From positions 1-64,000 of the forward strand of contig CAVSND010000030.1 of assembly GCA_963729215.1 (NCBI GenBank): DNA of 64,000 bases, in the 5' to 3' direction. A program made the translations under genes and the position numbers. Positions 35,419 through 44,250 of this stretch are shown piece after piece. The stretch is from CAVQJU01 sp963729215. GTDB lineage: Bacteria; Acidobacteriota; Vicinamibacteria; Vicinamibacterales; CAVVIG01. The notes under the pieces are model-generated. The model had not been told where the DNA came from. It worked only from the letters and a program-made list of their open reading frames with translations, and did not search any database. Every line of letters begins with the position of its first letter. Position 1 is the stretch's first letter.

Positions 35419-37174
35419 ATGCACAACGCTCGAAGACTGGTCATGGGAACGCTCGTCGCCGCGTTCGCGGTCGTCGCCGTGACAGCGCAAGACAAGCCGG
35501 CGACGCGGGACGCGACGCCGGTCACGTCGAAGATGCTCGAAAACCCGAGCCCGGAAGACTGGCTGATGTACAGCCGGACGTATGACGCGCAGCGCTTCAG
35601 CCCGCTGGAGTTCATCAACCGGCGCAACGTGAGCCAGTTGAAGACGGCGTGGACGAAGGAAATGGGGACCGGGACTCACGAAGGGATCCCGATCGTCTAC
35701 CAGGGCGTGATGTACGTGATTCAGCCGGGCGCAACCGTCTCCGCCCTCGACGCGACCAACGGCGCGGTGTTGTGGGAATACAAGCGCGATACGCCGCTCG
35801 CGTCCCGAACGAAGGCACTGGCGATCTACCGCGACCTGATCTACTACGCCGCGCCGGATGGTTTCATCGTCGCGATTGATGCGCGAACCGGCAAGATGCG
35901 CTGGGAGGCGAAGACCGACGGGGGCATGACATCGGGACCGGTCGTCGTCGAAGGCAAAGTGATCACCGGGCGCACGTGCGCGGCGAAGCGGGCCAACTGC
36001 TACATCTCCGCCCACGACGCGCTGACAGGACAGGAAGCCTGGCGGTTCTACACGGCGGCGGGAGACGACGATCCGGGCGGCGCCAGCTGGGGCGGCGCCC
36101 CTGAAGCGACACGGCTGGCATCCACGTGGGGACTGCCGGGCAACTACGACCCGGTAACGAAGCTTCTCTACTGGGGTGTGGCGAATCCGATGCCGAACAC
36201 GCGCATGGCGCGGCATCAGGGCAATCTCAACGCGATCCCCCTGACGGCACCGGCGGATCTCTACAGCAACTCGACATTAGCGCTCAATCCGGCCACCGGC
36301 AAACTGGTCTGGTACTACCAGCACCTGCCCGGCGACGACTGGGACGAGGACTACACGCACGAACGGACGCTGTTGCGCACCGCGGTTCGCCCTGATCCGA
36401 AATTCGTGAAATGGATCAATCCGGACATCCGGCGCGGCGAGCAGCGCGACGTCGCGGTCATGGTGGGTGAAGGCGGCGGCATCTTCGCGCTCGACCGGCG
36501 CAGCGGCCAGTTCCTCTGGGCGAATCCCTTTCCTTTCGATGCGCCGAACTTCCTGATCAGCAACGTGGACGGCAAGACCGGCAAGGTCACCCTCAATCAG
36601 GACCTGCTGTTCAGAGGGCCCGGCGAACACCACGTGATCTGCTACTGGAACACGCGCAGCTACTGGCCGACCGCGTATCATCCGCGGCTGAACGCGCTGT
36701 TCGTGCCATGGGTCGACAACTGCCTCGACATGACGTCCGCCATCCCGGCGACGGCCGACACGCCGGCCGTGAACGAAAAGCGCGGCGGCATTCCGCGGGC
36801 TGGCTCGAAGCCAGAGGAGTTCGCCGGCCTCGCCAGGATCAACATGGAGACCGGCGAGATCCAGCACATCTACAAAGGCCGGGCGCCGGGAAACGGCGCC
36901 GCGCTGGCGACGGCGGGCGACGTGGTTTTCTGGGGAGACCTCGATCAGAAGTTCAGGGCCTTCGACGCGGTAACGGGCAAGGTGCTCTGGGAATCAACGC
37001 TTGGCGGGCCGGTCGACAACAGGTACTATTACCTACGCCGTAAACGGGAAGCAGTACATCGCCGTGATGTCCGGAGAAGGGTTGCTGTCTGGCGGACTCA
37101 TCACACAGTCCGGCATTCAGCCCGCACGGAGGCACAATGAGATCTACGTTTTTGCGCTGCCCGATCAACGATAG
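35419..37174 (+). CDS. PQQ-dependent alcohol dehydrogenase-like protein, one frameshift near 3' end
   Basis: About 585 residues. Exported (leader VMGTLVAAFAVVAVTAQD). The propeller shows LMYSRTYDAQRFSPLEFIN, YKRDTPLASRTKALAIY and the active-site region QHLPGDDWDEDYTHE, in which the putative catalytic Asp is followed at +2 by a second Asp. One net +1 base near 37022 converts AVTGKVLWESTLGGPVDN into the proper end TITYAVNGKQYIAVMSGEG...IYVFALPDQR with a TAG at 37172. The start of the following VWFA gene overlaps the last 38 bases. The Asp at +2 is a feature of lanthanide-type enzymes, which I note with caution. Confidence 0.8.
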
Positions 37175-38099
37175 CCGGGCACGCCGCGCGCTGCTGACCG
37201 CGCTCACACTGCTGCTCACGGCCCTGCCGGGCGCCAGGGCCGTTGTCCACGCCCAGCAGCCCATCCAGTTGTTCCTGAGCGCCGTGGACGGCGAAGCCAA
37301 GCCCGTGACCGACCTGCGCGCCGAGGAAGTCGAGATTCAAACCGACGGCCTGACGTGCCCGACGACCCGGTTCGAAATCATCGACTGGCCGACCAAGCTG
37401 ACCGTCATGGTGGATAACAGCCCGGTCTTCAACGACTCGCTCCGGCAGCTTCGCGAGTCGCTTCGAGCGTTCTTCGCGGCCATTCCGCCCACCATGGAAG
37501 TGACGCTGCTCAGCACCGCCCCGGCTCCGCGGTTCATCTACAAGCCCGGAAGCGATCGCGTGAAGCTGATGAGCAGCATCGATCTGATCACGCCCGACAG
37601 CGCCGCTCCCCGGTTCATCGACGCGCTGGCCGAAGCCGCCGACCGCGCGGTCAAGGAAAAGGCCGGGAAGGAAAAAAACCAGTTCTTCCCCGTCTTCTTC
37701 ATCGTCGGCAACAACGGCGTCGAAGGCAGCAACCCGCGCGACTACCAGGTCAACAAGCTCTTCAAGCAGACCCTCGAGAGCGCCGCGACGGTCCACGTCG
37801 TGATGCTGAGCAATTCGAGCCGGCAGCTCGATATCGGCAGCGGCACGAACCAGATCGAGGTCGGGCTCAAGCTGACGCAGCTGACCGGCGGCCGCTACGA
37901 GGCCATCGCCGCCCAGACGAGGCTCACGACGCTCCTCCCTGAATTCGCAACGCAGATCACACAGAGCCAGGCACGCCAGTCGCATCAGTACCGGATTACC
38001 TGCCAGCCGCCGGCTGGCGCCAAGCCGCAGCGGATTACGGCGGCCACCAAGCGCGACGGCATTTCGGCGGCGCTGACGCTCGACGGGCGCGTGCCATGA
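37137..38099 (+). CDS. secreted VWFA-like protein
   Basis: 320 residues. Signal peptide about residues 1-40 ending AVVHAQQ. Internal LTVMVDNSPVFNDSLRQLRESL resembles the MIDAS region of von Willebrand factor A proteins of acidobacterial type, although the usual DxSxS is reduced to DNSPV. FFPVFFIVGNNGVEGSNPRDYQ corresponds to the following strand. Possibly a secreted adhesion or assembly protein. Its start overlaps the end of the PQQ gene, so it may be part of that transcript; bioB begins 10 bases later. Confidence 0.6.
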   Translation: MRSTFLRCPINDSRARRALLTALTLLLTALPGARAVVHAQQPIQLFLSAVDGEAKPVTDLRAEEVEIQTDGLTCPTTRFEIIDWPTKLTVMVDNSPVFNDSLRQLRESLRAFFAAIPPTMEVTLLSTAPAPRFIYKPGSDRVKLMSSIDLITPDSAAPRFIDALAEAADRAVKEKAGKEKNQFFPVFFIVGNNGVEGSNPRDYQVNKLFKQTLESAATVHVVMLSNSSRQLDIGSGTNQIEVGLKLTQLTGGRYEAIAAQTRLTTLLPEFATQITQSQARQSHQYRITCQPPAGAKPQRITAATKRDGISAALTLDGRVP

Positions 38100-38109
38100 T
38101 GCGGAGAAC

Positions 38110-39105
38110 ATGCTGACACCCGCGGAGACCCCGACCGAAACTCCTGCCAGGCACGACTGGTCGGTTGCCGAGATCGAATCGATCTACACGGCGCCGCTCA
38201 TCGACCTGGTGCACCGGGCTCAAACCCTTCACCGGGCGCATCACCCGCCCAACCAGGTGCAGGGCTGCGTGCTGCTGAACGTGAAAAGCGGCGGCTGCCC
38301 CGAAGACTGCGCGTACTGTCCGCAGTCGGCCCATTACTCGACCGGCGTCGACCAGTACGAGCTCATGAGCGTGGACGATGCCCTCGCTGCAGCCCGGCGC
38401 GCACGCGATCAGGGCGCCACGCGGTTCTGCATGGGCGCGGCGTGGCGCGATGCCGCCGAGGGCGAGCAGTTCGACCGCGTACTCGACATGGTCCGCGGAG
38501 TCAGGGCGCTCGGCATGGAGGCGTGCTGCACGCTCGGCATGCTGACGCAGGCGCAGGCCGACGCACTGGCCGATGCGGGGTTGTCGGCGTACAACCACAA
38601 CCTCGACACGTCGCCTGAGTTCTACGGCAGCATCATCACCACGCGCGACTACACCGAGCGCCTGGACACCATCGCTCGCGTGCGCCAGGCCGGCGTCACC
38701 GTCTGCTGCGGCGGCATCATCGGCATGGGCGAAACGCGGCGAGCCCGATGGGGATTGCTCCGGCAGCTCTCGTCGCTCGATCCACACCCGGAGAGCGTGC
38801 CCGTCAACATGCTGGCCCGCGTCGAAGGCACGCCGCTTGGCGATCGCCCGGCCGAGGACCCGCTGGAGCTGGTGCGCACCATCGCGACGGCCCGGATCCT
38901 GATGCCGCTGGCGTTCGTGCGCCTCAGCGCGGGCCGGATGTCGCTGTCCCCTGAGGCCCAGGCGCTTTGTTTCCTCGCGGGCGCCAATTCCGTGTTCCTC
39001 GGCGATCAACTCCTGACGACGCCCAATCCGTCGGCCGATGTCGACCGGCGGCTGTTCGCCGACCTGGGCCTGCAGCTGCAGGAGACGCCGCGTGACCATG
39101 CCTGA
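38110..39105 (+). CDS. bioB: biotin synthase
   Basis: 331 residues. Radical SAM enzyme inserting sulphur into dethiobiotin. The cluster-binding motif CPEDCAYC (CxxxCxxC) is at about residues 63-70, followed by GATRFCMGAAWRD and YNHNLDTSPEFY, all conserved in BioB. The C-terminal end TTPNPSADVD is normal. First gene of the bioB-bioF-bioD-bioA cluster, in which each start overlaps the preceding stop. Confidence 0.95.
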   Translation: MLTPAETPTETPARHDWSVAEIESIYTAPLIDLVHRAQTLHRAHHPPNQVQGCVLLNVKSGGCPEDCAYCPQSAHYSTGVDQYELMSVDDALAAARRARDQGATRFCMGAAWRDAAEGEQFDRVLDMVRGVRALGMEACCTLGMLTQAQADALADAGLSAYNHNLDTSPEFYGSIITTRDYTERLDTIARVRQAGVTVCCGGIIGMGETRRARWGLLRQLSSLDPHPESVPVNMLARVEGTPLGDRPAEDPLELVRTIATARILMPLAFVRLSAGRMSLSPEAQALCFLAGANSVFLGDQLLTTPNPSADVDRRLFADLGLQLQETPRDHA

Positions 39106-40256
39106 GTCGCTCGAATCGCGCGTCGCGGGCCGCCTGCGCGCCATTCGGGACGGACAGCTGGAGCGGACGCTCCAGCCGCCCCACGGTATCGACTTCTCCT
39201 CTAACGACTACCTCGGTCTCGCAAACGACCCGCGCCTGAAGCAGGCCATGGCCCGTGGCCATCGACCAGGGCGGCGTCGGCAGCACCGGCTCGCGACTGC
39301 TGCGCGGCGACCGCGACACGTTCGCGGATGTCGAGCGCAAGTTCGCCGCGTTCAAGCAGACCGAGCGTTCGCTGTATTTCTCGAGCGGGTATCTCGCCAA
39401 CCTGGCCGTTCTCGCGACGCTGCCGGAGCGCGGCGACGTCATCTACTCGGACGAGCGCAATCACGCCAGCCTCATCGACGGTATCCGGCTGTCGGCGGCT
39501 GCCCGCGTCGTGTTTCCGCACAACGACTTCGAATCGCTCGCGCGTGCCATCGGCGATAGGCCTGCGGGCGGTCAGGCGTTCGTAGTCACGGAGTCTCTCT
39601 TCAGCATGGACGGCGACGTGCCGCCGCTCGCGGAGTACGCCGCGCTGTGCAGGGCCACCGGTGCCACGCTCATCGTTGACGAGGCGCACGCTGTCGGGTT
39701 GTACGGCGAGCGCGGCAGCGGTCTCATCGAGGCTTCCGGGATCGCACGCGACGTCTGCCTGTCGATCAATACGGCCGGCAAGGCGCTCGGCGTCAGCGGC
39801 GCGTTCGTGGCCGGGCCCGCGTGGGCGGTGGATTACCTCATCCAGCGCGCCCGCCCCTTCATTTTCTCAACCGCTCCGCCGCCATCCGTGGCGGCCGCGC
39901 TCGATGCCAGCCTCGATCTCATCGTCAACGAGCCGCAGCGCAGGTCGCTGCTGGCTGGCCGCGTCATGTACCTGAGGAATGCGTTGCGGAAAGCGGCGGT
40001 GCCGGTACCCGAGGGCTTCACACAAATCATCCCAATCGTGCTGGGCGACAACGACCGGGCGCTTTCGGCTGCCGGACAACTGCAGGCGCGGGGATTCGAC
40101 GTCCGCGCCATCAGGCCGCCGAGCGTGGCTCCAGGGACGGCCCGCCTGCGAGTTGCCGTGAACGTGGGGCTTTCAGAAGACACCATCGACCGGTTCGTGG
40201 ACGTGCTGGCGGCGACGCTGCGGGACACGGAGCAGTGCTTCGCGGCCTCTTCGTAA
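39098..40256 (+). CDS. bioF: 8-amino-7-oxononanoate synthase, one frameshift
   Basis: About 386 residues after removing one net +1 base near 39253 (DPRLKQAMA then VAIDQGGVGSTGSRLL). PLP-dependent alpha-oxoamine synthase: FSSNDYLGLA, GSRLLRGDRDTF, SNLAVLATL-like YLANLAVLATL, VDEAHAVGLYGERGSG and the PLP lysine in INTAGKALGVSG near residue 225. Condenses pimeloyl-ACP with alanine. Since biotin synthesis depends on it and all three neighbours are intact, the shift is best read as an error in the sequence. The start overlaps the bioB stop. Confidence 0.9.
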
Positions 40257-40900
40257 CCGGCACCGACACCGGCGTCGGCAAGACCGTTGCGGCCGCCGCG
40301 CTCGTCCACCGCTGCCGCGGTCAGTTTCCCGTCAGATACTGGAAGCCGATTCAGACCGGCATCGAGCAGGACGATGACACCGCCGAGGTCGCGCGCCTGG
40401 CGGCGTGCTCGTCGGGCGAAATCCTGGCATCCGGCGTGCGGCTCGAGCGCCCCGTGTCGCCGCATCTGGCCGCAAAGCTCGCAGGGGCACCGATCGACGT
40501 CGAGGCCCTGACCGCTCTCGTGAACGCCGAGCCCGTGACTGCCAGGTGGATCGTCGAGGGCGCGGGCGGCGTCCTGGTGCCGGTCAATGATCAATCGAAC
40601 ATGGCCGACCTGATCGCCCGTCTGGGGCTCCCGGCCGTGGTGGTCGCGCGGACCGCCCTCGGGACCATCAACCACACCCTGTTGACGATCGAGGCCCTGC
40701 GCTCGCGATCGATTCTCATCGCCGGCGTGATCATGGTTGGCGCACCGGACAAGGACAATCGCGACGCCATCGAGCGATATGGCTGCATCGAGGTCCTCGG
40801 CGAGATGCCGCGCTTCGAATCGTTGAATGCCGGCGGGCTCGCCGCGTGGGCCGCATCGAGCCTCGATCGGAACGGACGCCTCGCGGATCTGCTGCGATGA
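40235..40900 (+). CDS. bioD: dethiobiotin synthetase
   Basis: 221 residues from GTG 40235 inside the bioF 3' end. The P-loop GTDTGVGKT is at residues 8-16; KPIQTGIEQDDDT, VEGAGGVLVPVND and a second nucleotide region VVVARTALGTINHTLLT follow. ATP-dependent closure of the ureido ring of dethiobiotin. The 22-base overlap with bioF and 4-base overlap with bioA indicate translational coupling. Confidence 0.93.
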   Translation: MLRGLFVTGTDTGVGKTVAAAALVHRCRGQFPVRYWKPIQTGIEQDDDTAEVARLAACSSGEILASGVRLERPVSPHLAAKLAGAPIDVEALTALVNAEPVTARWIVEGAGGVLVPVNDQSNMADLIARLGLPAVVVARTALGTINHTLLTIEALRSRSILIAGVIMVGAPDKDNRDAIERYGCIEVLGEMPRFESLNAGGLAAWAASSLDRNGRLADLLR

Positions 40901-42228
40901 GCCTCATCGAACGCGATCGCGCCTCGCTCTGGCACCCCTACACGCAGATGAAGACGCGGCGGGACCCGCTCGCCATCGTGCGCGGCGAAGGCGTCTACCT
41001 CTACACGCAGGACGGCCGCAGGCTGCTCGACGGGATCTCGTCGTGGTGGGTCAACATCCACGGGCACTCGCACCCGCGCCTGAACCAGGCTCTTGCGGAT
41101 CAGGCCGAACGGCTCGAGCACGTCATCTTCGCCGGGGCGACTCACCCGCCCGCCGTCGATCTCGCCGAGCGGCTGCTCAGTGCCCTGCCCAAGGGACTGG
41201 CGCGCGTGTTCTACTCGGACAACGGATCGACGGCCGTCGAAGTCGCCGTCAAGATGGCGGTGCAGTACTGGCGCAATACGTCGAACAGCGCCGGACCCTC
41301 ACGCCACCGCATCGTCGCGCTGCACCATGCGTATCACGGCGACACGGTCGGTGCGATGTCGGTCAGCGGCGACTCGGTGTTCACGCAGCCGTTCGCGCCG
41401 CTGATGTTTCCGGTTGACCGCGTGCACGCGCCCTACTGCTACAGATGTCCGCTCGGCCTCCAGCGGGAAACCTGTCACATCGAATGCCTCGGCGGCCTCG
41501 AGGATGCGCTTCGAACGCGCGGCAGCGAGACCGCCGCGGTCCTCGTCGAACCGATGCTGCAGGGCGCGGGCGGCATGATCATGTGGCCCGCGGAATTCCT
41601 CACGGGTGTCCGCCGCCTGTGCGATCAATACGGTGTCCTGATGATCGCGGACGAGGTGCTCACGGGATTCGGACGCACAGGCCGGATGTTCGCCTGCGAG
41701 CACGGTCCGGTGACGCCTGACATCATCTGCCTGTCGAAGGCGCTGACGGCCGGCTATCTGCCGCTGGCCGTCACGGCCGTGACCGAGGCGGTGTACGACG
41801 CGTTCCTCGGCGACGATCACACCCGGACGTTTTTCCACGGCCACTCGTTCACGGCAAATCCGCTTGCCTGCGCCGTGGCCATCGCAAGCTTCGATCTCTT
41901 TCGGGAGAGCTCCGTCATCGCGCGGATCGCACGGCTCGAAGCCCAGCTTCGCGGCGGCCTGACGCCCCTTATGAAGCTTCCGGTCGTCGGGGACGTCCGG
42001 GTTCTGGGCGGCGTCGCCGCAATCGAGCTCGTGACCGACAAGGCGAGGAAGGACGCTGGCGGATACCTCGACCAGATCGGCCCGCGCCTGTCGTCCGCGT
42101 TCGTCGAACGCGGGCTGCTGCTTCGTCCCCTGGGCAACATCCTTTACTTCATGCCGCCCTACGTCATTACGGACGATGAGGTAGACTGGGTCATCGGTCA
42201 GATCGGAGAGGTGCTCGAAACGATCTGA
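40897..42228 (+). CDS. bioA: adenosylmethionine-8-amino-7-oxononanoate aminotransferase
   Basis: 443 residues. Class III PLP aminotransferase with the BioA signatures LWHPYTQM, GISSWWVNIHGHSHP, FYSDNGSTAVEVAVKMA, PLP lysine in CLSKALTAGYLP near residue 285, and GHSFTANPLACA. Makes 7,8-diaminononanoate. The last gene of the biotin operon; the complete late pathway (BioF, BioA, BioD, BioB) is thus present, without bioC/bioH-type pimeloyl genes nearby. Confidence 0.95.
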   Translation: MSLIERDRASLWHPYTQMKTRRDPLAIVRGEGVYLYTQDGRRLLDGISSWWVNIHGHSHPRLNQALADQAERLEHVIFAGATHPPAVDLAERLLSALPKGLARVFYSDNGSTAVEVAVKMAVQYWRNTSNSAGPSRHRIVALHHAYHGDTVGAMSVSGDSVFTQPFAPLMFPVDRVHAPYCYRCPLGLQRETCHIECLGGLEDALRTRGSETAAVLVEPMLQGAGGMIMWPAEFLTGVRRLCDQYGVLMIADEVLTGFGRTGRMFACEHGPVTPDIICLSKALTAGYLPLAVTAVTEAVYDAFLGDDHTRTFFHGHSFTANPLACAVAIASFDLFRESSVIARIARLEAQLRGGLTPLMKLPVVGDVRVLGGVAAIELVTDKARKDAGGYLDQIGPRLSSAFVERGLLLRPLGNILYFMPPYVITDDEVDWVIGQIGEVLETI

Positions 42229-42392
42229 TCGGCCCAACGGAACGTCGGCCCGACAACACCCGCACCGAGCACTTCTTACCTGCTCTGTCCGACTCGACCG
42301 TAAGGCGACGAAACCCCGACAACCAGTAAGACCGATGAAAGCCGTGCGGTCGAGGAGCCGTTTTCAGGTACCTGTCTTGCTTGATTGACGGA

Positions 42393-43672
42393 ATGGCCGG
42401 TCGGGAGTCCTCGACATCCCCTGCAGGACGAAAGCGCGATCTGCGCATCGACTGGCTGCGCGGCCTCGCGATGACGTGCGTCATCGTCGATCACTCGAGG
42501 CTGTGGTCACTCCTGAGCTGGTTCACGTACCGAGCGATTCTGGGTCGTCACTGCGGCTGAGGTGTTCGTCGTCCTCTCGGGCGTCGTCCTGGGGACGGTG
42601 TACGGCGACAAGCTCCTCCGCCACGGGTGGCTGGCTGTCGTGCGGGGCCTCGGTCGCCGCGCGGTCACGCTGTACGTCGCGTTCCTCGGCGTGACGCTGT
42701 CGCTGCTGCTCATCTCGCTGCTCGGCATCGACGTCAGCTCGCTGACCGGATCCGACTACTCCGTTGCCGGACTGATCAGGTCCCTGGATCCGCTGACGAT
42801 GAACGCGGCGGCCTGGCGCGACCTCGCGCTCATGCGATTCGGGCCGTGGCCTTTCGAGATCGTGGGCTTGTATGTCTGGCTGGTTGCCGCGGCGGCGCCC
42901 TGCCTGCTCGCGCTGCGCCTCGCCGGGTGGCGCAAAATCCTCGCCGGCAGCTGGCTGCTTTACCTCTGGTACCGGATCGACCCGCATGCCGTCACCACGG
43001 CGGATTTCGAGAAGGCGTTCCCCATCCTGGCGTGGCAGCTGCTGTTCGTCCACGGCATCGCCATCGGGTATCACCGTGAGAACATTCGCGCCTTCGTGAA
43101 TCGTGCATCCAGGGCTGTTCCTGTCGCCGTGATCAGCGCCGCGGCGGCGTTTGTCGTCTTCGCGTTATGCAATCCGTGGACGGAAGGGCCGAGCCTGCTG
43201 CGCTGGAGCTATCGTGTCGCCGGACCGGTTCACGGATCTCTATTTTCGATTCTTTACGCTGACCGATCTCGGAATCGGGCGCATCCTGAATCTCGCGGTG
43301 GCCTTACCCGTCGGATACGCGCTGCTGACGTGGTGCTGGAGAGTGGCCCGGCCGCTGGGCGTCGTGTTCGTCACGCTGGGCCAGCAGTCGTTGGCGGCCT
43401 TCGTGCTGCAGGTCTACGGCGTGCTCCTGTTCGACCACATGGCGTGGCTGCAGGCGAACAACTTCTGGATCAATACGGCGGCTCAGGCGCTCCTGGTGGT
43501 TGGGATCGCGGCGCTGCTCGAGGGAGCTCGACGCTTCCGCACCGTCATGAATTCTGGAGGCGGTCGAGGGTTTGCGTGGCAGCCTCGAGATCCCGTTTAC
43601 GGCGTTCCCAGTCCGCTCGTGCGCTTGCTTCAGCCTGCCGAGCCTGCGCCAATGACGCCTGAGCATCCCTGA
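42393..43672 (+). CDS. OpgC-domain integral membrane protein, two frameshifts
   Basis: About 425 residues from ATG 42393 after two net +1 corrections (about 42531 and 43212). Begins with DLRIDWLRGLAMTCVIVDHS, then about ten hydrophobic helices (TLYVAFLGVTLSLLLISLLG, GLYVWLVAAAAPCLLALRL and others). The N-terminal motif and helix count match OpgC/acyltransferase-3-like proteins that modify periplasmic or membrane glucans or lipids. The C-terminus overlaps the convergent hypothetical gene by about 130 bases, so its true end may be earlier. The shifts fall at YERFWVV and YVSPDRF, both clean joins. Confidence 0.72.
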
Positions 43673-44248
43673 TCTGCTCCTGCTTGAGGCGATCGGCTTC
43701 GGCTTCTTTCACTCTTTTTTTCTGGTTCTCGGGAGGCGGCACCTCGCGCGCCTGCGGGCGGGGCGCGTGGGCCTTCACCGTCACCCCGGCCAAGGCCTCG
43801 AATCCAGCGGGGCTCAACGGCTTCGTGAGACGTCCATCCGGCTCGACTTCCCTCGTGGCAAGCGACAAGGCTTCGAATGTCCGCGCGAGCGCATCGGCGT
43901 TCGGCTGAACGCCTGAAGACACCGCCAACCGCCGCGCCTCCTTCACTGCGCCGGCGATCGCCTCTCGATGGGTCTCACCAGCGCCGCGGACATCGGCGGA
44001 CTTTCCACCGAGCGCCGCGATCTGGGCCGAGCGAAGCGCCTTTCCACTCTTGAGCAGGCGATCGTAGACCGGCCGCGCGTGCCAGTACACCTGGTTGACG
44101 GCCCATGCCACCACGGCGGGTTTTTGCAGCGCCTTGACGCGTTTGGCGTCGCTCCCGTTCAGGCTCTTAGCCAGCCAGTCCGCGCCGAGACGAACTCTTC
44201 AAGCGGGCCTTTGTATAGGGCGTCGATGCTCGACTCGAGTGCGGACAC
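43545..44248 (-). CDS. conserved hypothetical coiled-coil protein, one probable base missing
   Basis: About 234 residues. GTG 44248 opens VSALESSIDALYKGPLEEF, and one missing base near 44181 joins it to KRVKALQKPAVVAWAVNQVYWHARPVYDRLL. That layout is seen in a small conserved family of hypothetical proteins. The last third is charged and helical (RLKQEQIRDAQASLAQARQA). No catalytic motif or signal peptide. The gene start overlaps the stop of the protease upstream. Function unknown. Confidence 0.5.
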
Positions 44249-44250
44249 GA

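Noticed and set aside
33371..37174. Methanol dehydrogenase (mxaF/xoxF) assignment for the tandem PQQ genes
   Set aside because: The first has glucose-dehydrogenase branch motifs (WYSPTQPIPTKPPAFD), the second is too diverged by eye, and no mxa/xoxJ/xoxG partners are adjacent.
37137..37174. Alternative later start of the VWFA-like gene to avoid overlap with the PQQ gene
   Set aside because: No suitable in-frame start with a ribosome site follows before the signal peptide, so the 38-base overlap is retained.
39098..40256. bioF as a pseudogene
   Set aside because: Only one net base separates two fully conserved halves, and bioB, bioD and bioA are intact and translationally coupled to it.
746..43212. 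Programmed +1 ribosomal frameshifting as the cause of the many shifts
   Set aside because: No shared slippery codon, stop codon or downstream structure is visible at the sites, and unrelated genes are affected; sequencing error is simpler. It is kept as a testable alternative only.
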